Source: Clostridiales bacterium (lineage in GTDB: Bacteria; Bacillota; Clostridia; Oscillospirales; Oscillospiraceae). Taken from it: a stretch of DNA of 64,000 bases. Made by a program: the position numbers and the translations under genes. Below, piece by piece: positions 48,528-56,273 of the stretch (within the stretch, counting starts at the first letter, position 1; every line of letters starts with the position of its first letter). The notes under the pieces are model-generated. The model made no database searches and had not been told where the DNA came from. It was given only the letters and a program-made list of their open reading frames with translations. Location of the stretch: NCBI GenBank assembly GCA_003525905.1, contig DQIA01000118.1:249-64248 (forward strand). Direction: 5' to 3'.

Positions 48528-49089
48528 GCTCAATGTCCTGCGCATGTCCTGCGAGGGCTGCACGGGCTGCGGCCTTGCCGCCACGCGCCACAGCGTCGTG
48601 TTCGGCGTCGGACCATGCCCCTCGCCCGTCGTCTTCATCGGGGAAGGCCCCGGCCAGCAGGAGGACCTGCGCGGCGAGCCATTCGTCGGCCCGGCCGGGC
48701 AGCTGCTCGACGACATGCTGTCTATCATCGACCTCGGGCGGCACAACTGCTATATCTGCAATATCGTCAAATGCCGCCCGCCCGGAAACCGCGATCCGCA
48801 GCCGCAGGAGCAGGACGCCTGCTTCGGCTGGCTCGAGCGGCAGCTCCGGCTGCTGCAGCCGAGCATCATCGTCTGCCTCGGGCGCATTGCGGCCATGCGG
48901 CTCATCCGGCCGGATTTCCGCATCACGCGGGAGCATGGCCAGTGGTTCGAGCGGAACGGCGTGCGCTATCTTGCCATGTATCATCCCTCCGCTCTGCTGC
49001 GGGACCCGGCGCGCCGCCCGGAGACATACACGGACCTGCTGACGCTGCGCGAGGCCGTGCGGACGCTCGGCCCGCTGCCGAATGCCTGA
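48520..49089 (+). CDS. Type-4 (iron-sulfur) uracil-DNA glycosylase
   Basis: A 189-residue base-excision repair enzyme of UDG family 4. CEGCTGCGLA near the N-terminus and CYICNIVKC (with RPPGNR) supply the four cysteines of a 4Fe-4S cluster. Motif A is GEGPGQQED and motif B is YHPSALLR. The start is GTG at 48520 with GGGAGG upstream, overlapping the carboxypeptidase stop by 8 bp; a longer in-frame start at 48427 lies inside that gene. It ends at a strong terminator. Confidence 0.93.
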   Translation: MDELNVLRMSCEGCTGCGLAATRHSVVFGVGPCPSPVVFIGEGPGQQEDLRGEPFVGPAGQLLDDMLSIIDLGRHNCYICNIVKCRPPGNRDPQPQEQDACFGWLERQLRLLQPSIIVCLGRIAAMRLIRPDFRITREHGQWFERNGVRYLAMYHPSALLRDPARRPETYTDLLTLREAVRTLGPLPNA

Positions 49090-49098
49090 ACCCGTACC

Positions 49099-49137
49099 GC
49101 CCCGCCGGATTTTTTTCGCGGCGGGGCGCTCTTTTTT
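49099..49137 (+). terminator. Terminator after the UDG gene
   Basis: CGCCCCGCCG / CGGCGGGGCG, 10 bp, loop containing a T-run, followed by CTCTTTTTTG. Confidence 0.85.
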
Positions 49138-49203
49138 GCGGAAAACGGTTGTAATTTTTGTAATAATTTGTTACCATAGAGAAAAAGATGAAGGGAACTG
49201 CCT

Positions 49204-49971
49204 ATGAAACTGATCTCGTGGAACGTCAACGGCATCCGCGCCTGCCTGCAGAAGGGCTTTGAGGACGCCTTCCGGACGCTGAACGCCGATTTCTTCTGCC
49301 TGCAGGAGACGAAGGCGCAGCCGCTTCAGGTCGAGCTGGATCTGCCGGGCTACCGGCAGTACTGGTATTCCGCGGAGAAAAAGGGCTACTCCGGCACGGC
49401 GATCTTTGCCCGGTACGAGCCGCTCGCCGTGACCTACGGCGTCGGCGTGGAGGAGCTGGACCACGAGGGGCGGCTCATCACGCTGGAATATCCGAACTGC
49501 TTTATCGCAACGTGCTACACGCCCAACGCGCAGGACGGATTAAAGCGCCTTGACCACCGCATGGCCTGGGACGATGCGTTCCGCGCCTATCTCGTCTCGC
49601 TCGACCGGCAGAAGCCGGTGATCGTCTGTGGCGACCTGAATGTGGCGCATCAGGAGATCGATCTGAAGAACCCCGGCCCGAACCGCGGCAACGCGGGCTT
49701 CTCGGACGAGGAGCGCGGCAAGTTCACCGAGCTGCTGCAGGCCGGGTTCACGGATACGTTCCGCTACCGCAATCCCGACCTCACGGGCGCGTATTCGTGG
49801 TGGAGCTACCGCTTCCACGCGCGGGAGAAGAACGCGGGCTGGCGCATCGACTATTTTCTTGTGTCCGACCGCCTGCGCGAGTCCGTTGCGGCCGCACCCA
49901 TTTATCAGGAAATTTACGGCTCCGACCACTGTCCGGTCGGCCTGGAGCTGGATCTGGAGGTATCTGCATGA
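49204..49971 (+). CDS. xth: Exodeoxyribonuclease III
   Basis: A 255-residue AP endonuclease and 3'-exonuclease of the ExoIII family for abasic-site repair. The motifs are SWNVNGIRA (Asn7), LQETKAQ (catalytic Glu), CGDLNVAH, TGAYSWWSYR and GSDHCPVGLEL (catalytic His). Length is normal. The ATGA overlap joins it to an unrelated cell-wall hydrolase gene; a weak promoter may lie at 49149-49177 (TTGTAA-17-TACCAT). Confidence 0.95.
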   Translation: MKLISWNVNGIRACLQKGFEDAFRTLNADFFCLQETKAQPLQVELDLPGYRQYWYSAEKKGYSGTAIFARYEPLAVTYGVGVEELDHEGRLITLEYPNCFIATCYTPNAQDGLKRLDHRMAWDDAFRAYLVSLDRQKPVIVCGDLNVAHQEIDLKNPGPNRGNAGFSDEERGKFTELLQAGFTDTFRYRNPDLTGAYSWWSYRFHAREKNAGWRIDYFLVSDRLRESVAAAPIYQEIYGSDHCPVGLELDLEVSA

Positions 49972-51596
49972 AAAAGCAACGCATCATTCGCTGTCTCAGC
50001 GCGCTCCTGTGCTTGTGCCTGCTGGCAGGGTTTGCCCCTGCGGCCATGGCCTATTCGAATGTCAGCGACTGGGCAAAGTCCGAGGTCGCGGAGATGGAGG
50101 CGCTCGGCCTGCTGCCGGACTGCCTGCTGAAGGCCGACCTTTCTGCCAACATCACGCGCGGCGAGATGTGCAAAATGGCCGTCGAGGTCTATGAGAACCT
50201 GATGAACGTGGAGGCATCCTGCGCCAGTGGGGCCAGGTATTTCACGGACACGCAGGAGATGGAGATCAACTTCGCCTTTGAGCAGGGCATCATCAACGGC
50301 TACGAGGACCAGACGTTCCGCCCGAATGAGCCGCTGAGCCGTCAGGACTTCTTCAAGATCACCTATAACCTGATGACGCGCGCGCTGTTCTGGAAGGACG
50401 AGAGCGTCGAGCCGTCCGACCTTTCCCAGTTTACGGACGCAGCCTCCGTCAGCGACTATGCGCTCGAGCCGACGCAGTATATGGTCGCGCTCGGCGTGGT
50501 GCGCGGCACCGGCACGGCCCTTGAGCCGAAGGGCACGACGGAGCGGCAGGCGGCCATCGCCATGTTCCGCCGCGCGTATTACATTGTCAGCGAGTGGCTG
50601 CGCAAAAATGATGATATGCCGGTCGATCCGGACCCGGATGACGACGGCGGCTACAGCGGTATCCCGGCGTGGGCCGTTGCAGAGTTCTCTGAGGTCGTGA
50701 AGCTCGGCATCATCCCCTCGAGTCTCGACAATGCCGACCTGAGCAAGCCCATCTCCCGCGCCCAGATGTGCTCCATCGCCATGCTGGCCTATAACGGCCT
50801 GATGGGCACGGAATATACGCCGTCCGGCACGGCGCACTTCACGGACACGAACGATCCGGACGTGAACGCGGCCTATGAGCTCAAGATCGTGCAGGGCTAC
50901 GGTGACGGCCGCTTCGGCCCGAACGATACGCTGACGCGCGAACAGTTCTTTAAAATTTCGTGCAACTTCATGCAGACCGTCGGCTATCCGACGGAGCAGA
51001 ATCCGCGCGTGAACCGCTATTCCCTCAGCGAATTCTCCGACCTGAAGCAGCTTGCCGAGTGGGCGAAAACGCCGACGCGCCTGCTGTGCTACATCGGCGC
51101 GGTCAAGGGCAGCGACGGCAAGCTCCTGCCGCAGTCGTCCACCAGCAGTCTGGAGGCGCTTGTGATCTTCCTGCGCTGCTATAAGTTCACCACATCGTGG
51201 GACGGCACGATCGAGCAGCCCTCGCTGGCGGACGATCTGGTGGCCTACGCGCTGACGTTCGAGGGCTATGACTACGTCTACGGCGGCACGACGCCCGCGG
51301 GCTTCGACTGCTCCGGCTTCGTGCAGTATGTCTACCGCCACTTCGGCTTCAACATCACGCGCACGGCGACGTCGCAGTATTATAACGACGGCGAGCATGT
51401 CAGCCGCAGCGAGCTGATGCCGGGCGACCTCGTGTTCTTCGGCTCCGGCGGTGAGATCACGCATGTCGGCATTTACATCGGCGGCGGACGCTTCATCCAT
51501 GCGGCCAATCCGCGCAAGGGCGTCATCATCAGCTCCCTGAGCGAGAGCTATTACAACGCCCGCTACTTCGGCGCGAACCGCATCATTTTTGAATGA
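49968..51596 (+). CDS. SLH-domain NlpC/P60 cell-wall peptidase
   Basis: A 542-residue secreted protein: a signal peptide (ending near FAPAAMA), SLH modules in two blocks (about residues 26-220 and 230-420, with ITRGEMCKMAVEVYENLM and ISRAQMCSIAMLAYNGLM, then GYEDQTFRPNEPLSRQDF and GYGDGRFGPNDTLTREQF), a DPDPDDDGGYS linker, and a C-terminal NlpC/P60 domain. The catalytic Cys448 lies in FDCSGFVQYVY, His499 in THVGIYIGG, and His511 in FIHAA. It should bind secondary wall polymer and cleave peptidoglycan stem peptides. Its start overlaps xth as ATGA. Confidence 0.92.
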   Translation: MKKQRIIRCLSALLCLCLLAGFAPAAMAYSNVSDWAKSEVAEMEALGLLPDCLLKADLSANITRGEMCKMAVEVYENLMNVEASCASGARYFTDTQEMEINFAFEQGIINGYEDQTFRPNEPLSRQDFFKITYNLMTRALFWKDESVEPSDLSQFTDAASVSDYALEPTQYMVALGVVRGTGTALEPKGTTERQAAIAMFRRAYYIVSEWLRKNDDMPVDPDPDDDGGYSGIPAWAVAEFSEVVKLGIIPSSLDNADLSKPISRAQMCSIAMLAYNGLMGTEYTPSGTAHFTDTNDPDVNAAYELKIVQGYGDGRFGPNDTLTREQFFKISCNFMQTVGYPTEQNPRVNRYSLSEFSDLKQLAEWAKTPTRLLCYIGAVKGSDGKLLPQSSTSSLEALVIFLRCYKFTTSWDGTIEQPSLADDLVAYALTFEGYDYVYGGTTPAGFDCSGFVQYVYRHFGFNITRTATSQYYNDGEHVSRSELMPGDLVFFGSGGEITHVGIYIGGGRFIHAANPRKGVIISSLSESYYNARYFGANRIIFE

Positions 51597-51615
51597 ACCA
51601 TACGATCAAACATAT

Positions 51616-51652
51616 AAAGCAGGCGTGTCATGTTTGGCACGCCTGCTTTTTA
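51616..51652 (+). terminator. Terminator of the SLH-NlpC gene
   Basis: AAAGCAGGCGTG / CACGCCTGCTTT followed by TTT. Confidence 0.88.
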
Positions 51653-51753
51653 CGGTGGCATAATAGCATGGGAAAGATCGTATTGTGCGAAACTGCATAG
51701 ATAATGACTGTTATATTGCGCAATTTTGGAGAAAATATTTTAATCTGTACCTC

Positions 51754-51781
51754 TTGACAAAATTCAAAATGGTGGTATCAT
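51754..51781 (+). promoter_or_regulatory. clpB promoter
   Basis: TTGACA (51754-51759), 16 bp, TATCAT (51776-51781), directly before the CIRCE element, so HrcA bound there would block initiation or elongation. Confidence 0.8.
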
Positions 51782-51795
51782 GGGGTCAAAAGAGG

Positions 51796-51822
51796 TTAGC
51801 ACTCAACAAGAGAGAGTGCTAA
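51796..51822 (+). promoter_or_regulatory. CIRCE element (HrcA operator)
   Basis: Exact consensus TTAGCACTC-N9-GAGTGCTAA between the promoter and clpB. It predicts repression by HrcA and release on heat stress. Confidence 0.95.
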
Positions 51823-51898
51823 AGAAGCTCCGGCGAATGCGTCGGATGCTTCTTGAAACCCCTCGGCGGAATTCGCCGCCGGAGAGGAGAATGAGGTT

Positions 51899-54493
51899 AT
51901 GAACACGAATCAGTATACGCAGAAAACACTGGAGGCCCTGCAGAGTGCGCAGACGATCGCAGCGGCGCATCAGAATCAGCAGATCGAGCAGGCTCACCTG
52001 CTTCTGGCTCTGCTGCAGCAGGACGGTGGGCTCATCCCGCAGCTGCTGAAGAAAATGGGCGTGAGTGTCGAGAGTCTGACGGCTGCGGCGCAGGCGGCTG
52101 TGGAAAAGCTGCCGGGCGTCAGCGGTTCCGGCCGGGATGCCGACAAATTCTATATTTCCCGCGGCATGGACAGCCTGATGGCTGAGGCCGAGCGCACGGC
52201 GCAGGGCATGCGGGACGAATACGTCTCCGTGGAGCACCTGTTCCTTGCCATGCTCGACACGGCCGACGAGACCGTCGCGCCGCTGTTTGCGGACTATCGC
52301 ATCCGCAAGGAGGACTGCCTGAAGACCCTGCAGGCCATCCGCGGCAGCAGCCGCGTGACGACGGACAGCCCGGAGGACACCTATGAGGCGCTGCAGAAAT
52401 ACGGCACCGATCTGGTGAAGAACGCCCGCGAAAAGAAGACGGACCCGGTCATCGGCCGTGACGACGAGATCCGAAACGTCATCCGCATCCTGTCGCGCAA
52501 GTCGAAGAACAACCCCGTGCTCATCGGCGAGCCGGGCGTCGGCAAGACGGCCATTGCCGAAGGACTGGCGCAGCGGATCGTCCGCGGCGACGTGCCGAAG
52601 TCCCTGCAGGACAAGACGATCTTCTCGCTGGACATGGGCGCGCTCATCGCGGGCGCAAAGTACCGCGGCGAATTTGAAGAGCGTCTGAAGGCCGTCCTGA
52701 ACGAAGTGAAGAACTCCGAGGGCCGCATCATCCTGTTCATCGATGAGCTGCACACCATCGTCGGCGCAGGCAAGACCGAGGGCAGCATGGACGCGGGCAA
52801 CCTGCTCAAGCCGATGCTGGCGCGCGGCGAGCTGCACTGCATCGGCGCAACGACGCTCGATGAATACCGCAAGTATATCGAAAAGGACCCTGCGCTGGAG
52901 CGCCGTTTCCAGACCGTGCTCGTCAAGGAGCCGTCCGTCGAGGACACCATCGCCATCCTGCGTGGCCTGGAGGAGCGCTACGAGGTCTTCCACGGCGTGA
53001 AGATCACGGACCCCGCCATTATCGCGGCGGCCACGCTGTCTGACCGCTATATCACGGACCGCTTCCTGCCGGACAAGGCCATTGACCTTATCGATGAGGC
53101 CTGTGCCATGATCCGCACGGAGATGGATTCCATGCCGACGGAGCTGGACGTTATCCGCCGCAAGATCATCCAGATGGAGATCGAAGAGGCTGCGCTGAAG
53201 AACGAGACCGACGAGCTCTCGCAGGGCCGTCTGACGGAGCTGCGAAAGGAGCTGGCCGAGCAGCGCGATAAGTTCAACGCCATGAAGGCCCAGTGGGAAA
53301 ACGAGAAGAATGCCATCGGCAAGGTCCAGCAGCTGCGTGAGCAGATCGAAAAGCTCGGTGCGCAGATCGAGCAGGCAGAGCAGAGCTATGACCTCGAGAC
53401 GGCCGCCCGTCTGAAGTACGGCGAGCTGCCTGAGCTGAAGAAGCAGCTGGCGCAGGAAGAGGCGCTGGCGCAGAACGCCAAGCAGAGCAACCTCCTGCGC
53501 GACAAGGTCACGGAGGAGGAGATCGCAAAGATCGTCGAGCGCTGGACCGGCATCCCGGTCGCAAAGCTCGTCGAGGGCGAGCGCGAAAAGCTCCTGCATC
53601 TGGACGAGCAGCTGCATAAGCGCGTCGTGGGTCAGGATGAAGCCGTCCGCTCCGTCTCGGAGGCCATCCTCCGCAGCCGCGCCGGCATTCAGGACCCGAA
53701 CCGCCCGCTCGGCTCGTTCCTGTTCCTCGGCCCGACGGGCGTCGGCAAGACCGAGCTCGCCAAGGCGCTGGCAGAGGCGCTGTTTGACGATGAGAAGAAC
53801 CTCGTCCGCATCGATATGTCCGAATACATGGAGAAGTTCTCCGTGACGCGCCTGATCGGCGCGCCTCCCGGATACGTCGGCTATGACGAGGGCGGCCAGC
53901 TCACCGAGGCCGTGCGCCGCAAGCCGTACAGCGTCGTGCTGTTCGACGAGGTCGAAAAGGCCCATCCCGACGTCTTCAACATCCTGCTGCAGGTGCTTGA
54001 CGACGGCCGTATCACCGATTCGCAGGGCCGCACCGTCGACTTCAAGAATACGATCCTGATCCTGACGAGCAACCTCGGCTCGGAGTATCTGCTGAACGGC
54101 ATTACCGACAACGGCGAGATCTCCGAGGAGGCCCGTTCGCAGGTCGAGCAGCTGCTGAAGCGTTCGTTCCGCCCCGAGTTCCTGAACCGTCTGGACGAGA
54201 TCGTCTTCTATAAGCCGCTGACGAAGGAAAATATCGTCAAGATCATCGATCTGCAGATGGATGCGCTCAATGCACGTCTGGCTGACAAGCAGCTGCGCTG
54301 CGAGCTGACGCCGGAGGCCAAGCAGTTCATCATCGACGCTGCTTATGACCCGCAGTACGGTGCGCGTCCGCTCCGCCGCTATCTGCAGCACACAGTCGAG
54401 ACGCTGCTGGCCCGCCGCATCGTCGAGGGCAATGTGTCGCCCGGCGCGACGCTCCGCGTCGAGGTGCGGGACGACGCCCTGCAGGTCGTCTGA
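51899..54493 (+). CDS. clpB: ATP-dependent disaggregase ClpB
   Basis: An 864-residue AAA+ chaperone that solubilises protein aggregates with DnaK. The N-terminal Clp repeat domain opens [17 protein letters not shown]; Walker A1 GEPGVGKTA starts at residue 210, Walker B1 LFIDELHT follows, the coiled-coil M domain spans about 405-525, Walker A2 GPTGVGKTE starts at 611, and [14 protein letters not shown] is Walker B2. The M domain separates it from ClpC. It stands alone under a CIRCE-controlled promoter, unlike the CtsR control typical of Firmicutes clp genes. Confidence 0.97.
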   Translation: MNTNQYTQKTLEALQSAQTIAAAHQNQQIEQAHLLLALLQQDGGLIPQLLKKMGVSVESLTAAAQAAVEKLPGVSGSGRDADKFYISRGMDSLMAEAERTAQGMRDEYVSVEHLFLAMLDTADETVAPLFADYRIRKEDCLKTLQAIRGSSRVTTDSPEDTYEALQKYGTDLVKNAREKKTDPVIGRDDEIRNVIRILSRKSKNNPVLIGEPGVGKTAIAEGLAQRIVRGDVPKSLQDKTIFSLDMGALIAGAKYRGEFEERLKAVLNEVKNSEGRIILFIDELHTIVGAGKTEGSMDAGNLLKPMLARGELHCIGATTLDEYRKYIEKDPALERRFQTVLVKEPSVEDTIAILRGLEERYEVFHGVKITDPAIIAAATLSDRYITDRFLPDKAIDLIDEACAMIRTEMDSMPTELDVIRRKIIQMEIEEAALKNETDELSQGRLTELRKELAEQRDKFNAMKAQWENEKNAIGKVQQLREQIEKLGAQIEQAEQSYDLETAARLKYGELPELKKQLAQEEALAQNAKQSNLLRDKVTEEEIAKIVERWTGIPVAKLVEGEREKLLHLDEQLHKRVVGQDEAVRSVSEAILRSRAGIQDPNRPLGSFLFLGPTGVGKTELAKALAEALFDDEKNLVRIDMSEYMEKFSVTRLIGAPPGYVGYDEGGQLTEAVRRKPYSVVLFDEVEKAHPDVFNILLQVLDDGRITDSQGRTVDFKNTILILTSNLGSEYLLNGITDNGEISEEARSQVEQLLKRSFRPEFLNRLDEIVFYKPLTKENIVKIIDLQMDALNARLADKQLRCELTPEAKQFIIDAAYDPQYGARPLRRYLQHTVETLLARRIVEGNVSPGATLRVEVRDDALQVV

Positions 54494-54502
54494 GTGAATT
54501 CC

Positions 54503-54543
54503 AAACAGCCGGGGAGTGGTTCTTCGCTTCCCGGCTGTTTTTT
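54503..54543 (+). terminator. clpB terminator
   Basis: AAACAGCCGGG / CCCGGCTGTTT followed by TTTT. Confidence 0.88.
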
Positions 54544-54563
54544 ACAAAAATGAAAAACAGGAC

Positions 54564-54592
54564 TTGACAATCCTGTCGGAGTATGTTACTAT
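54564..54592 (+). promoter_or_regulatory. Promoter of tRNA cluster 2
   Basis: TTGACA (54564-54569), 17 bp, TACTAT (54587-54592), 27 bp before the first tRNA. Confidence 0.75.
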
Positions 54593-54619
54593 TTTAGGGC
54601 TGATGCAAAGCCTGCCCAC

Positions 54620-54694
54620 GCGGGTGTAGTATAACGGCTAGTACAACAGCCTTCCAAGCTGTGGGCGTGGGTTCGATTCCCATCACTCGCTCCA
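54620..54694 (+). tRNA. tRNA-Gly (anticodon TCC)
   Basis: 75 nt with CCA encoded. The acceptor GCGGGTG pairs with CACTCGC (one G-T); the anticodon loop is CTTCCAA. Confidence 0.94.
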
Positions 54695-54697
54695 AAT

Positions 54698-54774
54698 GCG
54701 CCAGTAGCTCATCTGGATAGAGCAACTGCCTTCTAAGCAGTAGGTAGGGGGTTCGAGTCCCTCCTGGCGTACCA
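54698..54774 (+). tRNA. tRNA-Arg (anticodon TCT)
   Basis: 77 nt with CCA encoded. The acceptor GCGCCAG pairs with CTGGCGT (first pair G-T); the anticodon loop is CTTCTAA. Confidence 0.93.
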
Positions 54775-54817
54775 GCGCAGGGATGCATCAGCTGCCACAA
54801 AGATCGGGTCGAAATAT

Positions 54818-54895
54818 GGTGGGTGTAGCGTAGTTGGTTAACGCGTCAGATTGTGGCTCTGAAGATCGAGGGTTCGAGTCCCTTCACTCACCCCA
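54818..54895 (+). tRNA. tRNA-His (anticodon GTG)
   Basis: 78 nt with the extra 5' G (G-1) pairing with C73, the hallmark of tRNA-His. The acceptor GTGGGTG pairs with CACTCAC; the anticodon loop is TTGTGGC; CCA encoded. Confidence 0.95.
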
Positions 54896-54932
54896 TTTTC
54901 CCCCGCGCCGGGGCTTGGCACACGCCGGATAT

Positions 54933-55007
54933 TGGGATGTCGCCAAGTGGTAAGGCACCAGACTTTGACTCTGGCATTCGTAGGTTCGAGTCCTGCCATC
55001 CCAGCCA
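54933..55007 (+). tRNA. tRNA-Gln (anticodon TTG)
   Basis: 75 nt with CCA encoded. The acceptor TGGGATG pairs with CATCCCA; the anticodon loop is CTTTGAC. Confidence 0.94.
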
Positions 55008-55011
55008 TCGT

Positions 55012-55043
55012 CGGAGCAAAGTCACTTTGCTCCGAATTTTTTG
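55012..55043 (+). terminator. Terminator within tRNA cluster 2
   Basis: CGGAGCAAAG / CTTTGCTCCG with a 3-base loop, then AATTTTTTG, between tRNA-Gln and tRNA-Lys. It would end the four-tRNA transcript, much as the hairpin after tRNA-Gly does in cluster 1. Confidence 0.8.
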
Positions 55044-55049
55044 CATTAT

Positions 55050-55125
55050 GACCCGCTAGCTCAGTTGGCAGAGCAATTGCCTTTTAAGCAATGGGTCTGG
55101 AGTTCGAATCTCCAGCGGGTCACCA
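55050..55125 (+). tRNA. tRNA-Lys (anticodon TTT)
   Basis: 76 nt with CCA encoded. The acceptor GACCCGC pairs with GCGGGTC; the anticodon loop is CTTTTAA. Confidence 0.95.
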
Positions 55126-55127
55126 CG

Positions 55128-55163
55128 ACCGGCAAACGCCTGATGACGTTTGCCGGTTTTTTG
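55128..55163 (+). terminator. tRNA-Lys terminator
   Basis: ACCGGCAAACG / CGTTTGCCGGT followed by TTTTT. Confidence 0.9.
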
Positions 55164-55271
55164 ACCTTTCGATGACCCTGAAACGGGGGAATCATTGAAT
55201 TAACACATTACGAATACGATAACTCACTGTTTTTGCTTGCAATTTGCCGAGTCCTGTGACATGCTGTCCGC

Positions 55272-55525
55272 GGTGCTACCAGTACCCCGGTAGGCGGTTT
55301 CCCTCGAATCCATTCGGGGGTGATAAACTTCTTCTTGCTCCCGATCGAAAGAGAGGGGGTGACAGGCATGGTTACATGGGGAGAATCCTTTCAATTCTGC
55401 ATGGTCATACTTGCGGTCATTGCCCTGATTTATCAGGACAACAATAAGAAGAGATAATCGCCGCCTCCCCAAAGGAACGATTATCTCTTCGTAGCTATTT
55501 GGGGAGCCGACCTACTGGCAGCACC
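55272..55525. repeat. Inverted 13-mer flanking the toxin gene
   Basis: GGTGCTACCAGTA (55272-55284) in the leader is complementary, with one mismatch, to TACTGGCAGCACC (55513-55525) in the trailer. The toxin transcript can fold its ends together, and the antisense RNA begins with nearly the same sequence as the toxin leader. Between tRNA-Lys and the toxin start (55164-55367) no other gene is seen. Confidence 0.55.
55368..55457 (+). CDS. Putative holin-like toxin (type I toxin-antitoxin)
   Basis: A 29-residue peptide: MVTWGESFQFC, a hydrophobic helix MVILAVIALIY and a charged tail QDNNKKR. The short polar start, single membrane helix and basic end are those of Hol-Tox/Fst/TxpA-type membrane toxins, which depolarise the cell when expressed. 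AGAGAGGGGGT precedes the ATG. A 13-bp perfect stem (55448-55460 / 55478-55490) covers the stop codon. A strong promoter faces it from downstream, which suggests antisense control. Too short for standard gene finders. Confidence 0.72.
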   Translation: MVTWGESFQFCMVILAVIALIYQDNNKKR

Positions 55526-55532
55526 CTTTTGT
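55440..55532 (-). ncRNA. Putative antisense antitoxin RNA
   Basis: A consensus promoter on the minus strand (55539-55567) would start an RNA near 55532 that runs back over the toxin's 3' end. The 13-bp hairpin at 55448-55490 followed on the minus strand by TTATTGTT could stop it near 55440, giving about 90 nt. This convergent, 3'-overlapping layout is the known plan of type I antitoxins. The 3' end is a guess. Confidence 0.5.
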
Positions 55533-55538
55533 ACCTAT

Positions 55539-55567
55539 ACTATACTCCAGTTTTGCTTTTTTGTCAA
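55539..55567 (-). promoter_or_regulatory. Promoter of the antisense RNA
   Basis: On the minus strand TTGACA (55567-55562), exactly 17 bp, TATAGT (55544-55539). It drives nothing coding on that strand before the toxin region. Confidence 0.75.
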
Positions 55568-55596
55568 GCGCTCCGCCGGAAGACGGAGCGCTTTTC
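55567..55596 (+). terminator. Hairpin between toxin locus and trkA
   Basis: AGCGCTCCG / CGGAGCGCT with an 8-base loop and TTTT on the plus strand. It can end plus-strand transcripts leaving the toxin locus and is the only hairpin after the minus-strand trkA stop. Confidence 0.6.
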
Positions 55597-55602
55597 TCTG
55601 TC

Positions 55603-56253
55603 TTACATTTTTGCGGCCAGCTTGAAGACCTCGTTGGAGCGGCCGATGAGGATGATGTGGTCGCCCTCACGGAAGCGGTAATCCGGGCCGACGTTCGGGT
55701 TGATCTCGTTGTCATGCTTGACGGCGATGATGTTGATCTGATATTTGCGGCGGACATTCAGGCCGGACAGCGTCTGACCGATCCATGCGGCCTGAATGGG
55801 AAGCTCATAGATGGAATAGTCTGCTGTCAAGGGAATGAAATCAAAGATGTTGTCCGCATTGTAGCGCACGGCGAGCTTTTCGGCGATCTCGCGCTCCGGG
55901 CAGACGATCTCATCCGCACCGATCTTGCGCAGGAGGTCTGCCTGAATGTCCTGCTTGGCCTTCGAGACGATCATGCGCGCGCCGAACTGCTTGAGCAGGG
56001 ACGTGACGACAAGCGAGGCCTGGAAGTCCTCGCCGATGGTGACGAAGCAAATGTCGAAATTGTCGACACCGAGCGCCTTGATGATGGTATCGTTCGTGCA
56101 GTCACAGATGTTTGAGTCCGTGAAGCGGCCGGAGAGCGCTTCGATGATGGCGGGATTTTTGTCGACGATCATGACGTCGTTGCCGAGCGCCTGCATTTTG
56201 CTGGCCAGATGGCGGCCGGTACGGCCCATGCCGATGATGAGAACAGATTTCAT
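55603..56253 (-). CDS. Potassium uptake regulatory subunit (KtrA/TrkA)
   Basis: A 216-residue cytoplasmic RCK protein: an NAD/ATP-binding Rossmann domain (VLIIGMGRTGRHLASKM, residues 4-20) and a TrkA-C domain (about 135-216, with GQTLSGLNVRRKYQINIIAV and FREGDHIILIG). It gates the channel subunit encoded just upstream in the same operon, 20 bp away. The TrkA-C domain is a known c-di-AMP receptor site in Firmicutes. AAAGGAA precedes the start. Confidence 0.93.
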   Translation of the reverse strand: MKSVLIIGMGRTGRHLASKMQALGNDVMIVDKNPAIIEALSGRFTDSNICDCTNDTIIKALGVDNFDICFVTIGEDFQASLVVTSLLKQFGARMIVSKAKQDIQADLLRKIGADEIVCPEREIAEKLAVRYNADNIFDFIPLTADYSIYELPIQAAWIGQTLSGLNVRRKYQINIIAVKHDNEINPNVGPDYRFREGDHIILIGRSNEVFKLAAKM

Positions 56254-56273
56254 GAGATGGTTCCTTTCTCTGA

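Noticed and set aside
51803-54391. Long antisense frame over clpB
   Set aside because: Shadow; clpB has intact motifs and regulation.
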